64,000 nt of DNA from Lewinellaceae bacterium (lineage in GTDB: Bacteria; Bacteroidota; Bacteroidia; Chitinophagales; Saprospiraceae), in NCBI GenBank assembly GCA_020636435.1, contig JACJXX010000001.1, positions 4,812,501-4,876,500 on the forward strand, given 5' to 3'. Positions within the stretch are counted from its first letter, which is position 1. Each line of letters starts with the position of its first letter. Position numbers and translations under genes: made by a program. Under the pieces are notes generated by a model. It was not told where the DNA came from, did not search any database, and was given only the letters and a program-made list of their open reading frames with translations. Below, in pieces: positions 25,766-33,988 of this stretch.

Positions 25766-27169
25766 CTACATGTGAATCGCCCGATCCCCCGTAGCCGCCA
25801 AAGCCGCCTCCCGGAAGGCCTCCGTATAGGTCGGGTGAGCGTGGCTCATCCGGGCGGCGTCTTCGGCCGAGGCCCGGAATTCCATGAGGGCCACCGCTTC
25901 GGCGATGATGTCGGCAGTGCGAGGCCCGACCATGTGTACCCCTAGTATCTCATCGGTGTCCTTGTGGGCGAGAACCTTGATCATGCCTTCCGTATCCATG
26001 CTGGCGCGGGCGCGGCCCAGGGCCTTGAAGGGAAATTTTCCTGACTTGTAGGGGACGCCTTCTTCTTTGAGTTGTTCTTCGGTTTTGCCCACGCCGGCCA
26101 CTTCCGGCCAGGTATAAACCACGCCCGGGATGAGGTTGTAGTCGATGTGCGGCTGCTGGCCGGCGATCACCTCGGCAGCGAATACGCCTTCTTCTTCCGC
26201 TTTGTGGGCCAGCATGGCACCGCGGATGACGTCGCCAATGGCGTAGATGTTCTCCACATTGGTCTGAAGCTTGTCGTTGACCAGGATGCGGCCCTTATCG
26301 TCCATTTCGACGCCTACCTTGTCGAGCCCCAGATTGGAGGTATAGGGGCGGCGGCCAATGGAGACGAGGCAGTAATCGGCGTTGATTTTGAAGGACTCTT
26401 CTGCATCGCGCTTTTGCACCGTCACCGTCACGCTCTTCTTGTTGACTTTTACGTCGGTTACGGCATGCCGGAGGTGAAACTTGATGCCGATCTTTTTCAG
26501 GGCGCGCATCAGCTCCTTGCTGCAGTCGCCGTCCATGCCCGGGATGATGCGGTCGAGGAACTCAACGACCTGCACTTCGGCGCCCAGGCGGGCAAAGACG
26601 GAGCCGAGCTCCAGGCCGATCACCCCCCCGCCGACGACGACCATGCTCCTGGGCACTTCGTCGATATTGAGGGCTTCGGTAGAGGTGATGACCCGCTCTT
26701 TGTCGTAGTTGAAAGTATCGGGCACGATGGGTTTGGAGCCGGTGGCGATGATCACTTTATCCGTTTCGACCTCCTCCGTTGAGCCGTCTTCTTTGGCGAT
26801 GCTGATCTTGTGGGCGTCGATGAAAGTGCCGTGGCCGTGGAAAACGTCGATCTTGTTTTTCTTCATCAGGAAATTGAGCCCGCCCACGGTCTGTTCCACC
26901 ACTTCGTTCTTCCGCTTGATCATCTGAGGCATATTGACCTTCAGGTTCTGGAGCTCGATGCCGTGCGTTTCGAACTTTTCCCGGGCATTGTGATAGTGCT
27001 CCGAAGAATCGAGCAGGGCTTTGGAAGGGATGCACCCCACATTGAGGCAGGTGCCCCCCAGCGCGCTGTACCGTTCAATAATGGCAGTCTTCATGCCAAG
27101 CTGCGACGCCCGGATGGCGGCTACGTAGCCGCCGGGGCCGGAGCCGATGACGGTGAGGTCGTACTTCAT
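25766..27169 (-). CDS. lpdA: Dihydrolipoyl dehydrogenase
   Basis: A 467-residue flavoprotein of usual length. It has an FAD Rossmann fold (TVIGSGPGGYVAAIRASQLG), the redox disulfide Cys41/Cys46 in GGTCLNVGCIPSKALL, an NAD Rossmann fold (MVVVGGGVIGLELGSVFARLG), the second FAD motif (IYAIGDVIRGAMLAHKAEEEG) and the C-terminal His-Glu pair in HAHPTYTEAFREAA. It is the E3 subunit of 2-oxoacid dehydrogenase complexes and of the glycine cleavage system, reoxidising lipoamide with NAD. Reverse strand, with a PSP1/RicT-like gene upstream whose stop is 9 bases from this start; cotranscription is likely. Confidence 0.96.
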   Translation of the reverse strand: MKYDLTVIGSGPGGYVAAIRASQLGMKTAIIERYSALGGTCLNVGCIPSKALLDSSEHYHNAREKFETHGIELQNLKVNMPQMIKRKNEVVEQTVGGLNFLMKKNKIDVFHGHGTFIDAHKISIAKEDGSTEEVETDKVIIATGSKPIVPDTFNYDKERVITSTEALNIDEVPRSMVVVGGGVIGLELGSVFARLGAEVQVVEFLDRIIPGMDGDCSKELMRALKKIGIKFHLRHAVTDVKVNKKSVTVTVQKRDAEESFKINADYCLVSIGRRPYTSNLGLDKVGVEMDDKGRILVNDKLQTNVENIYAIGDVIRGAMLAHKAEEEGVFAAEVIAGQQPHIDYNLIPGVVYTWPEVAGVGKTEEQLKEEGVPYKSGKFPFKALGRARASMDTEGMIKVLAHKDTDEILGVHMVGPRTADIIAEAVALMEFRASAEDAARMSHAHPTYTEAFREAALAATGDRAIHM

Positions 27170-27178
27170 CGTAATTTC

Positions 27179-28492
27179 CTATTTCTTGTTTTGATTATTG
27201 CTGTTGTTCCCTCCTTTCTTCCTGCCGCCTCGCCGGCCGGAACGCCGGCCGCGCCCCTTGCCTTCCGGCCCCCCTTTGCCGGCGGGTTTTGGCCCGTCCG
27301 GTTTTTCTTTGGGCGTGTTGCTTTTCGCCTTGGGGGCGTTCTTGCGGGGGCCGCCGCTGCCTTTTCTGCGTTTTTTCCTGCGCTTGCGTTGCCGTTCCTC
27401 CTCGGGCAGCTCGACGGCGCCGGTGACGTCTTCGTAGTCCATCTCGATCTCCTGCTCACCTGCATCCATGAGGGACTGCAGGCTCATCAGGTCCGCCGGT
27501 TTTTCTCCTTTTTTGTTCATGTCCCGGATTTGGCTGGCCCGGCTGGCGTCGATGGCATACAGCTTGCCTCGTCCGTTTTCGTGTTCATAGCCGTAGAACA
27601 TGAGGCTTTTGAATATATCGGTTTTGACCAGCACGGCGTTGCCGGCCTCGGTCTGGAGTTTATCCGCATTTCGGGGGAAGCGGTCCAGGGCATCGAGGTA
27701 GGTATCGAGTTCGTAGTTGAGGCAACACTTCAGCCGGCCGCACATGCCGGAGAGTTTAGACTGGTTGATGGCCAGGTTCTGGTAGCGGGCGGCGGCGGTG
27801 GTGACCGATTTGAAGTCGGTCAGCCATGTGGAGCAGCACAGCTCGCGGCCGCAGGATCCCAGGCCGCCGATGCGGGCAGATTCCTGGCGGGCGCCGATCT
27901 GCCGCATTTCGATCTTCACGCGGAACTCTTTGGCAAAATGCCGGATGAGCTCCCGGAAGTCCACCCGCCCATCGGCGGTATAGTAGAACGTAGCTTTGCG
28001 CTTGTCTCCCTGGTATTCCACGTCGCCGATCTTCATATCCAGCCCCAGGGTTCGGGCGATGGCGCGGGCGCGGACCATGGTCGGCATTTCGAGCGCCCGG
28101 GCTTCGGCCATGCGTTCCAGGTCACGTTGGTTGGCCTGGCGGATGACGTTGTGCAGCACCTCGTCTTCTTCGACTTTCTTCTTGCGCATCTGCAGGCGCA
28201 CCAGGTCTCCGGAGAGCGTTATGCTGCCCAGGTCCAGCCCATTGCCTGTTTCCACGACAACCCGGTCGCCGGTTATGGCGCGGGTGTGGGGCGGGTTGCG
28301 GTAAAAGCTCTTCCGGGCGCCGTTCTTGAAGCTGACTTCTACTATATCAAAAGGTTCTACGTCTTCAATATCCATGGCAGACAGCCAGTCGTACGTATTC
28401 AGGCGGTTGCAGCCGCCGGTGGAACAGCCGCCGTTGCTCTTGCAGCCGTTGGGTGAGCCATTGCTGCTCACAGTACATCCAATACATCCCAT
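27179..28492 (-). CDS. PSP1 domain protein, RicT/YaaT-like
   Basis: A 437-residue protein. The N-terminus is Cys-rich (MGCIGCTVSSNGSPNGCKSN), followed by the PSP1 domain and its conserved GLGSCGRELCCSTWL and GMCGRLKCCLNYE motifs. In Bacillus the relative RicT (YaaT) works with RicA and RicF in an Fe-S complex that affects RNA maturation; RicA/RicF are not seen here. The C-terminal tail of about 75 residues is very basic and low in complexity (Lys, Arg, Gly, Pro, Asn), which could bind RNA or DNA. It lies between holB (52 bases upstream) and lpd, all on the reverse strand, and yaaT-holB adjacency is also known in Firmicutes. Confidence 0.88.
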   Translation of the reverse strand: MGCIGCTVSSNGSPNGCKSNGGCSTGGCNRLNTYDWLSAMDIEDVEPFDIVEVSFKNGARKSFYRNPPHTRAITGDRVVVETGNGLDLGSITLSGDLVRLQMRKKKVEEDEVLHNVIRQANQRDLERMAEARALEMPTMVRARAIARTLGLDMKIGDVEYQGDKRKATFYYTADGRVDFRELIRHFAKEFRVKIEMRQIGARQESARIGGLGSCGRELCCSTWLTDFKSVTTAAARYQNLAINQSKLSGMCGRLKCCLNYELDTYLDALDRFPRNADKLQTEAGNAVLVKTDIFKSLMFYGYEHENGRGKLYAIDASRASQIRDMNKKGEKPADLMSLQSLMDAGEQEIEMDYEDVTGAVELPEEERQRKRRKKRRKGSGGPRKNAPKAKSNTPKEKPDGPKPAGKGGPEGKGRGRRSGRRGGRKKGGNNSNNQNKK

Positions 28493-28544
28493 ATTTCAAA
28501 TCATTTATGTTAGATGCGGAAGCTTCGGCCCGGCATTTTTCATG

Positions 28545-29696
28545 CTAGAGCACGCTGGAGGCCTTCAGGCCCTGGTAAGCTTCCTGCAGTTTATCCTTCA
28601 TTATTCTATGCATCTGGATCGAGGCGTCGAGGAACAGCACTTTGGGATTGGCGTTGCGCTCCACCCCGTAGCTGCAATCGGAAAACAACTTTGCCAGCTG
28701 GTCCACCTGATCCAGTTCCAGTACAGCTGTCATTTTTTGCGCGGTTTGCAGTTCGTTTTCCTGCAGGCGGGCCCGGCCCTGGCCGCCGGTCACTTTAAGC
28801 AGCGTATATTCCCGCAGGAAGTGCAGGGCATACCTCAGAAAATGCTTTTGGTTTTCCCGGCCGATCCTGGCAATGGATTCCACCCAATTTACCAGCCCGA
28901 TGGGGTTGCCCCGGAAGCAAAGCCTCATCCATTCCAGGAAGAGGGCGGCGTTGTCGTTGGCCTGCTGATCGGCTATTTGCAGGGCTTCGTTGAAATTGCC
29001 GCTGGCCAGATAGGCTGCCGACAGGGCGCTTTCCCGGCTCATGCCTTTGCGCTGCATCAACCCCTCGGCCACTGCCTCGTCGCTGAGCCCGTTGATGTTG
29101 ACGATCTGGCAGCGCGAAAGGATGGTGTTGAGAATGAGTTCCTGCTCTTCCGCCACCAGGATGAAGACGGTATTTTCCGGAGGCTCCTCGATGATCTTCA
29201 GGAGGCGGTTGCCTTCTTTGCCGAGAAACTCCGGCAACCACATTATCAGTACCTTATAGTTGTTCTCGAAAGTCTTCAGGCTGAGCTTTTTGACGATGTT
29301 GACGCACTCTTCCTTAGTGATGTTGCCCTGTTTGTTTTCGGCGCCGATGCTTTGCAACCACTGGTTGACGTCGATGTAAGGGTTAGCCGTGATGATCTGC
29401 CGCCAGTTGGCGTGGAAGTTGTCGCTGACAGCCTTGGGGCCGACTGTAGGGTAGGAGAAGTGCAGGTCGGGGTGGATGAGCTTGGCAGCTTTGTTGCACT
29501 GGTTGCATTTTCCGCAGGCGTCTTCAGCTCCGGGGTTGTCGCAAAACAGGTATTGCGCCAGCGCGATAGCGAGGGCCAGCTTGCCGCTGCCCGGAGGGCC
29601 GAGGAACAAAAGAGCATGCGGCATCCTGCCGCCGGAAGCCATTTGCTTCAGCCGTTCTTTAGCTGATTCCTGCCCGATAACCTCGCTGAATAGCAT
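28545..29696 (-). CDS. holB: DNA polymerase III subunit delta'
   Basis: A 383-residue clamp-loader ATPase of the AAA+ class. Visible are the P-loop LFLGPPGSGKLALAIALAQ, a four-Cys zinc module (CDNPGAEDACGKCNQCNKAA), the DNA-binding region SYPTVGPKAVSDNFHANWR, the Walker B-side segment LIMWLPEFLGKEGNRLLKIIEE and a sensor 1 area (ILSRCQIVNI). It would load the beta clamp (dnaN, 54368) together with gamma/tau and delta subunits, which are not in this window. The reverse-strand cluster holB - PSP1/RicT-like - lpd follows. Confidence 0.9.
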   Translation of the reverse strand: MLFSEVIGQESAKERLKQMASGGRMPHALLFLGPPGSGKLALAIALAQYLFCDNPGAEDACGKCNQCNKAAKLIHPDLHFSYPTVGPKAVSDNFHANWRQIITANPYIDVNQWLQSIGAENKQGNITKEECVNIVKKLSLKTFENNYKVLIMWLPEFLGKEGNRLLKIIEEPPENTVFILVAEEQELILNTILSRCQIVNINGLSDEAVAEGLMQRKGMSRESALSAAYLASGNFNEALQIADQQANDNAALFLEWMRLCFRGNPIGLVNWVESIARIGRENQKHFLRYALHFLREYTLLKVTGGQGRARLQENELQTAQKMTAVLELDQVDQLAKLFSDCSYGVERNANPKVLFLDASIQMHRIMKDKLQEAYQGLKASSVL

Positions 29697-29804
29697 AACT
29701 CAGGTTTTTCAGACAGCTGAATCGAATAAAGTGGAAAGGAAAAAATAGCGAAGCATGGAATCCATTCATTCCTTCCATCATTCACCCATTCCTTCAAATC
29801 AAGG

Positions 29805-30115
29805 CCCTGCTACCCATTCCATGATCGCCTCATAAAAAGGGCTAACGCCGGAGGAGAGAGATTTTTCACCGTGCACAATTCCTTTATTTCCTCGTTGCTT
29901 CCCGCTTCCTGCCCGCCGAAGGCGTGGCAGGGGAAACCAACGATCACTAAGCTATCTTTGAACTCTTCGTAGAGTTCCTGCCATTGCTGATATTGTGGTG
30001 TGTAGCCGCATTCTGAGGCTACATTGGCCACCATGATCTTCCTGCCCCGGAATTGGGCAAAATCAATCTCTGCTCCTCTGATTCCGTCTACCTTAAATTT
30101 ATGGATAGAACTCAC
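29805..30115 (-). pseudogene. Glutathione peroxidase remnant (internal deletion and frameshift)
   Basis: The first 85 codons match the N-terminal part of glutathione peroxidases: catalytic Cys in NVASECGYTPQYQQWQELYE, then FPCHAFGGQEAGSNEEIKEL. After CTVK the family should continue for about 80 residues, including the WNF motif. Instead the original frame runs into a short unrelated tail ending at 29810. In another frame the same DNA reads LSSGVSPFYEAIMEWVAGP then stop, which resembles the family's C-terminus. So about 55 residues are deleted and the frame is shifted. The only start is a GTG at 30115. A functional enzyme is unlikely. Confidence 0.65.
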
Positions 30116-30267
30116 ACTATTTACGATTCAGCTATCCGTAAAAAATATGTTGCGGGTAAAATTAAGGATTTTCCTGGTCAATTACCAATAAGTGGGGCTG
30201 GGTCACGCTGCGGCAACTTATATTTTCTTTTTTTGTTTGGATAGCAAATCCAAAATCAACTTTTGAT

Positions 30268-30678
30268 ATGAGAATTTCTGCTTTTCGCAAAGCGCATTTC
30301 AACGCGGCGCACCGCCTGCACAACCCCAACTGGAGCGAGGAGAAAAACCGCGAGGTTTTCGGCCTGTGCAACAACCCCAACTATCACGGCCACAATTACG
30401 AACTGGAAGTGAAGGTAACCGGCGAGGTGGACCCCGAAACAGGCTACCTCATCGACCTGAAATACCTCAAAGACATCATCGCCGAACACGTAGAACAGCG
30501 TTTCGACCACAAAAACCTCAACCTGGATACGGAAGAATTCCGGAACCTCAACCCCACCGCCGAGCACATCTGCTTCGTCATCTGGAAAATCCTGGACGAA
30601 CAATTGGATGACAAATACGAAGTGGCGGTCCGCCTGTATGAGACTCCCCGGAATTATGTGGAGTATCCGGCCGCATAA
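30268..30678 (+). CDS. queD: 6-carboxy-5,6,7,8-tetrahydropterin synthase (QueD/PTPS family)
   Basis: A 136-residue enzyme of usual length. It has zinc-binding His residues in KAHFNAAHRL and NYHGHNYELEV, the catalytic Cys in FGLCNNPNYHGHN, and the substrate loop FDHKNLNLD followed by PTAEHICFVIWKIL. Family members convert dihydroneopterin triphosphate in queuosine or folate/biopterin routes. The QueD assignment is the more usual in bacteria; a PTPS-like variant is not excluded. No queC/queE/queF genes are seen nearby. Convergent with the 30735-31466 gene and separated by a strong shared terminator. Confidence 0.88.
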   Translation: MRISAFRKAHFNAAHRLHNPNWSEEKNREVFGLCNNPNYHGHNYELEVKVTGEVDPETGYLIDLKYLKDIIAEHVEQRFDHKNLNLDTEEFRNLNPTAEHICFVIWKILDEQLDDKYEVAVRLYETPRNYVEYPAA

Positions 30679-30725
30679 CGGCAAAGGCCATCCTGAATTT
30701 TCAGGATGGCCTTTGCCGTTATGCG
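30672..30725. terminator. Bidirectional rho-independent terminator
   Basis: A perfect 26-bp stem (30672-30697 with 30700-30725) around a two-base loop, the arms beginning CGCATAACGGCAAAGGCC. The left arm contains the queD stop codon; the right arm ends 9 bases before the stop of the convergent gene. Such long perfect stems between convergent genes serve to end both transcripts. Confidence 0.75.
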
Positions 30726-30734
30726 AGAAAAAAC

Positions 30735-31466
30735 TTACGGCCGCATCGAACGCTTGCTGAGGCGGAACGTCTTCAGAATCTCTCCCTTCCTGTTCGCCAA
30801 ACTGGCCAGATACAGGCCGGAGGGCAGGTCGCCGACATAGTAGCGGCTGCCGGGGGCGACGTTGAATGCGCGCATCTGCCGGCCAATGACATTGTAAATG
30901 ACCAGGCGGCTGATATTCTGGGGGGCCTGTACTTCCACATAATCCGTTGCCGGGTTGGGAAAAACGTTCAGCCTGGCCTTGTTGATGTCTTTAGAACTGG
31001 AAACCAGGGAGGCGTCAAAAGTGTAGGTGCCCGAAAGCAGCACATTGTCGGGGTCGCTTAGCAGCGATACGTCGAGGCGAATCTCTGCAGTGCCGGCAAT
31101 GCCTTTGGGCACGGCGTGAACGTCGAGGTTGGTCGATTCGCCGGGCGCCAGGGTTACCGGTTCATTTATGCCGATGTTGTTGGCGATATTGGAATAGACG
31201 GGCGGTTCGTAGCAGGAATTGAGGTCACAAACCAACGATTCCCATCCCTGAGGCAGGTCTACCTCTACTCTTTCCCATTTGATGGAAATGGTTTCCGTGC
31301 CTTCATTCTTCAAGGTAGCATAACCGATGATCTCTATGAAGATGTCATTCGGATCGGCAACACCGGAAGTCTCTACAGGATTAGGAGTAAGCGTGAGGCT
31401 GGCCTGAGCCACCCCGCTCTGGAAGATAAAAAGGAATAGGATAAAAGGGAGTATAATTTGCTTCAT
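30735..31466 (-). CDS. Secreted protein with T9SS sorting domain
   Basis: A 243-residue protein with a signal peptide (about 1-20, ending SGVAQA), a beta-sandwich domain (about 22-150, with two Cys in VCDLNSCYEPP) and a C-terminal type IX sorting domain (about 165-243, NVFPNPATDYVEVQAP to GLYLASLANRKGEILKTFRL). It is expected to pass the outer membrane through the T9SS and be bound to the surface or released. Function unknown. Same strand as the next cargo gene upstream, but separated from it by a repeat and 180 bases. Confidence 0.82.
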   Translation of the reverse strand: MKQIILPFILFLFIFQSGVAQASLTLTPNPVETSGVADPNDIFIEIIGYATLKNEGTETISIKWERVEVDLPQGWESLVCDLNSCYEPPVYSNIANNIGINEPVTLAPGESTNLDVHAVPKGIAGTAEIRLDVSLLSDPDNVLLSGTYTFDASLVSSSKDINKARLNVFPNPATDYVEVQAPQNISRLVIYNVIGRQMRAFNVAPGSRYYVGDLPSGLYLASLANRKGEILKTFRLSKRSMRP

Positions 31467-31569
31467 GAATAACCATTGAGGGATTGAAAAAATGAATCAC
31501 TATACAAAAGTCCAAATATAATGAAAATAAATCAAGGCCCGAAACATTAAGGTTTTCTAAAAGTTTGAT

Positions 31570-31610
31570 GGTTCGAGGTTCAGGGTTCGATGTGGGACAA
31601 ACCTCGAACC
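31570..31610. repeat. Hairpin within AACCTyrAA-type simple repeat
   Basis: GGTTCGAGGTT (31570-31580) pairs with AACCTCGAACC (31600-31610). It continues into a short run of near repeats of AACCTTAAACC and CCTCGAACC (to about 31645), between two T9SS cargo genes. It could act as terminator of the upstream reverse-strand gene or be a remnant of simple sequence expansion. Confidence 0.4.
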
Positions 31611-31649
31611 TTAAACCTCGAACCTCAAACCTTAAACCTTAAACCCAAC

Positions 31650-33560
31650 CTACTCCACTACAACCCTCTTCACCGCTACCTTACTCCCCATCGTCAGATA
31701 GAAAGTATAAGCGCCGGGAGCCAGTTGCGCCCCGTCGAAAGGCAGCGCTGTGCTGCCGTTGCGGCGGCCGTAGTCCTGGGCAGCCACCTGCTGGCCGAGC
31801 ATGTTGTACACCTGCAGCTGGATATCGGCAGCCTCGTCGAGTTGGATGTTGATGCTTGCCTCGCCCCGGGTGGGGTTCGGGAAGATGTCCACCAGCTCGT
31901 TGGCGAATTCCTCTTTGCTCGAGTTGATGACAAACTCGAAATGTGTCTGTTCGGCATTCAGGATTTCGCCGGTGCTGTTGTCCAGCACGAGTAAAACGGC
32001 GCGCAGGTTCTCCGGGTTGTAGGCCACCGGCACGATCGGAACGGTGTAAGAAAAGGTGTGCGTGACTACATCGCCGGCCACCACATTTGAAGGGATGACA
32101 TTGGCGAGGCCGTTATAGCCTCCTAACAGAGTGCGGCCAACGTCCATGTAGGTCATATTGGCGGCAAGTACCGGGTCGGGCTCGGCCTGCCAGTTGTGGC
32201 CGGCGCCGACCAGGGCAAGATTGGCAGTTTGGAAGCTGTAATAGTTGACCTGGTTGAAACCGGAACCGGCCCCCCTTACACTATCCTCTACGATCACCAC
32301 GCTGAGGCGGTAATCTATATCGTCGAGCTTGGTGACGAATTCGGCGGAGACATTGATCTCTGTTTCTCTGGTATCCGGGTTGTACAGGGCTTCGATGCCG
32401 GGCTTGATGGGAGCAATGCGCTTGACCAGGTCGTCGTGGTATTCCACAAAGAGGCTGTTGCTCACACTGCCGCCCAATACCACCCGGTCGGCATTACAGC
32501 CAGGAAAACCGCTAATATCCGCGCCATTGTCATACGGCGCATTCACCATTGCGTCGCGGTTGTGAACGGCGATGCCGATGAAGGATTCCGCGTAGTTCTC
32601 CCGCATGTATTCCATAGCCACGTGGCCGCGGGGGCACCATCCGCACCATCCGCCGGTTCCTTCTTCGATCACGACTTTCTTGGCCGGGATAAAGGTGACG
32701 CCGGAGATTTTGGTCGTTGTCATGTTATCGGCGTCATTTTCGTCGGTTTCCCCATTAGGATTGCTGACCCAGACGTCGATGTCGTAGGTAATCGCTTCCG
32801 GGGCCACGAAGGGCGTGCTGTGGGTGAACTCGTATTCTTCGCCGGTAGCAACGTCCAGCCCGGTGATTTCTTCCGAATACGTTTCCACTCCATCCGACCA
32901 GTTGATGGTCAGGCTGTTGACCGTTTGCACTCCGAAGTTCCGGAAAATCCCTTTGATGGCAATATCCGAATTGAGTTCCTGGTAACGGAGCGTAGATACG
33001 TTCAACATGGCGACATCGTAGGAAGGAGGAGCAGTGAGGGCCACGTCGTCTATGCAGTAGCCGTAATTCCAGGCACCCCCGTCTTTGTATTCAAAAGCGA
33101 TCAGGATCGTATCTCCGGCATAATCGTTGAGGTTGATGAAAATGCTTTGCCACTCTTCGGAACCATCCAGTGAAATTTTTTCGCTCCAGGTAGCGCCCCC
33201 GTCGGACGATACCAGCACCTTGCCGGTTTCGTTCCCTCCATTATCGCCGTCGAAAAAATAAGCTTCGAAGGTCAGGGCGGCGCCAAGGGCCTCAGAAAGG
33301 TCAATAGGCGGCGTGACCAGCATGCCGTCGCTGCTGAACGTCGGGGCGGCGGCATCGTCGTTGACGCCCGCTATTTGGGTGTGGGCCGGTATCTGGAAAT
33401 ACTGGCTGGACAAAGCAGCGGAAGTGCCGGCTTGCCAGGGGTCATCCGCCGTCCATTCGTCGGGAATTCCCGCTTCAAAATCTTCGGAGAAAAGGACGGT
33501 CTGGGCATTCAGCCCGTATCCCAGGAAAAGGGCGAGGAGTAGAGTAAAGCATCTTTTCAT
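31650..33560 (-). CDS. Secreted Omp28-like protein with T9SS sorting domain
   Basis: A 636-residue protein. It has a signal peptide (1-19), a choice-of-anchor J/MAM-like domain (about 22-175, LFSEDFEAGIPDEWTADDPW and YGYCIDDVALTAP), a CARDB-like beta domain (about 180-280), and an Omp28-related thioredoxin-like domain (about 290-540) with a CxxC in EEGTGGWCGWCPRGHVAME. It ends in a type IX sorting domain (about 560-636, DIFPNPTRGEASINIQL to GAYTFYLTMG). Surface-exposed redox or adhesive function is plausible but not known. The gene is alone on the reverse strand, preceded by a gene-free gap. Confidence 0.83.
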   Translation of the reverse strand: MKRCFTLLLALFLGYGLNAQTVLFSEDFEAGIPDEWTADDPWQAGTSAALSSQYFQIPAHTQIAGVNDDAAAPTFSSDGMLVTPPIDLSEALGAALTFEAYFFDGDNGGNETGKVLVSSDGGATWSEKISLDGSEEWQSIFINLNDYAGDTILIAFEYKDGGAWNYGYCIDDVALTAPPSYDVAMLNVSTLRYQELNSDIAIKGIFRNFGVQTVNSLTINWSDGVETYSEEITGLDVATGEEYEFTHSTPFVAPEAITYDIDVWVSNPNGETDENDADNMTTTKISGVTFIPAKKVVIEEGTGGWCGWCPRGHVAMEYMRENYAESFIGIAVHNRDAMVNAPYDNGADISGFPGCNADRVVLGGSVSNSLFVEYHDDLVKRIAPIKPGIEALYNPDTRETEINVSAEFVTKLDDIDYRLSVVIVEDSVRGAGSGFNQVNYYSFQTANLALVGAGHNWQAEPDPVLAANMTYMDVGRTLLGGYNGLANVIPSNVVAGDVVTHTFSYTVPIVPVAYNPENLRAVLLVLDNSTGEILNAEQTHFEFVINSSKEEFANELVDIFPNPTRGEASINIQLDEAADIQLQVYNMLGQQVAAQDYGRRNGSTALPFDGAQLAPGAYTFYLTMGSKVAVKRVVVE

Positions 33561-33988
33561 AACAGGAATTTTGCGTTTAAAATAGTATTGTTAAAGTTGA
33601 TTTGCGACAAAGCAGGCCTTTGTCTTGCTTATTTTTTAAAATTTGGTTTCGCGGAGAAAGGAAGCTAAAGATTTTAGAAATGTTCAGTTCGGGAGATTTT
33701 GGCGCTGTGAAAGTAGAAAAAAAACGGAATTGCGCCGACACTCCGGGCAAATAATTGCGCATAAGTATACGACTTAAATTAAAAAAAAATCACTTTGTAC
33801 GATGGCTGACAATCGGCCGGCGCCGGGAATGCAGCCAACTGTCTCTGCCGGGACATTGGCGCCATCCTTTTTTGCCGCCGGCCAACTATCGCCTTTTTCA
33901 TTATATTTTCTAACTTGAAGCGTTCCTATTCACTCATTCATTCATTCATTCACTCAATCACTCACATTATCCGTAGAAACCGAACCCT
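33561..33988. other. Intergenic region with possible divergent promoters and ATTC repeats
   Basis: The 428 bases between two divergent genes contain no gene. On the reverse strand, TTTG near 33611 followed about 20 bases later by TACTATTTT resembles the Bacteroidota -33/-7 promoter pattern (TTTG, TAnnTTTG) for the Omp28-like gene; this match is imperfect. The stretch 33931-33963 is an imperfect tetranucleotide repeat (CATTCATTCATTCATTCACTCA), 26 bases before the oxidoreductase start. Confidence 0.35.

Noticed and set aside
25502..25945. Forward open frame of 147 codons between grpB and lpd
   Set aside because: Overlaps the end of grpB and the 3' end of lpd, Pro/Arg-rich in the manner of a shadow; the 255-base gap shows no gene.
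26810..28456. Forward open frame of 548 codons over lpd and the PSP1/RicT-like gene
   Set aside because: Shadow of two well-recognised reverse-strand genes; no family resemblance.
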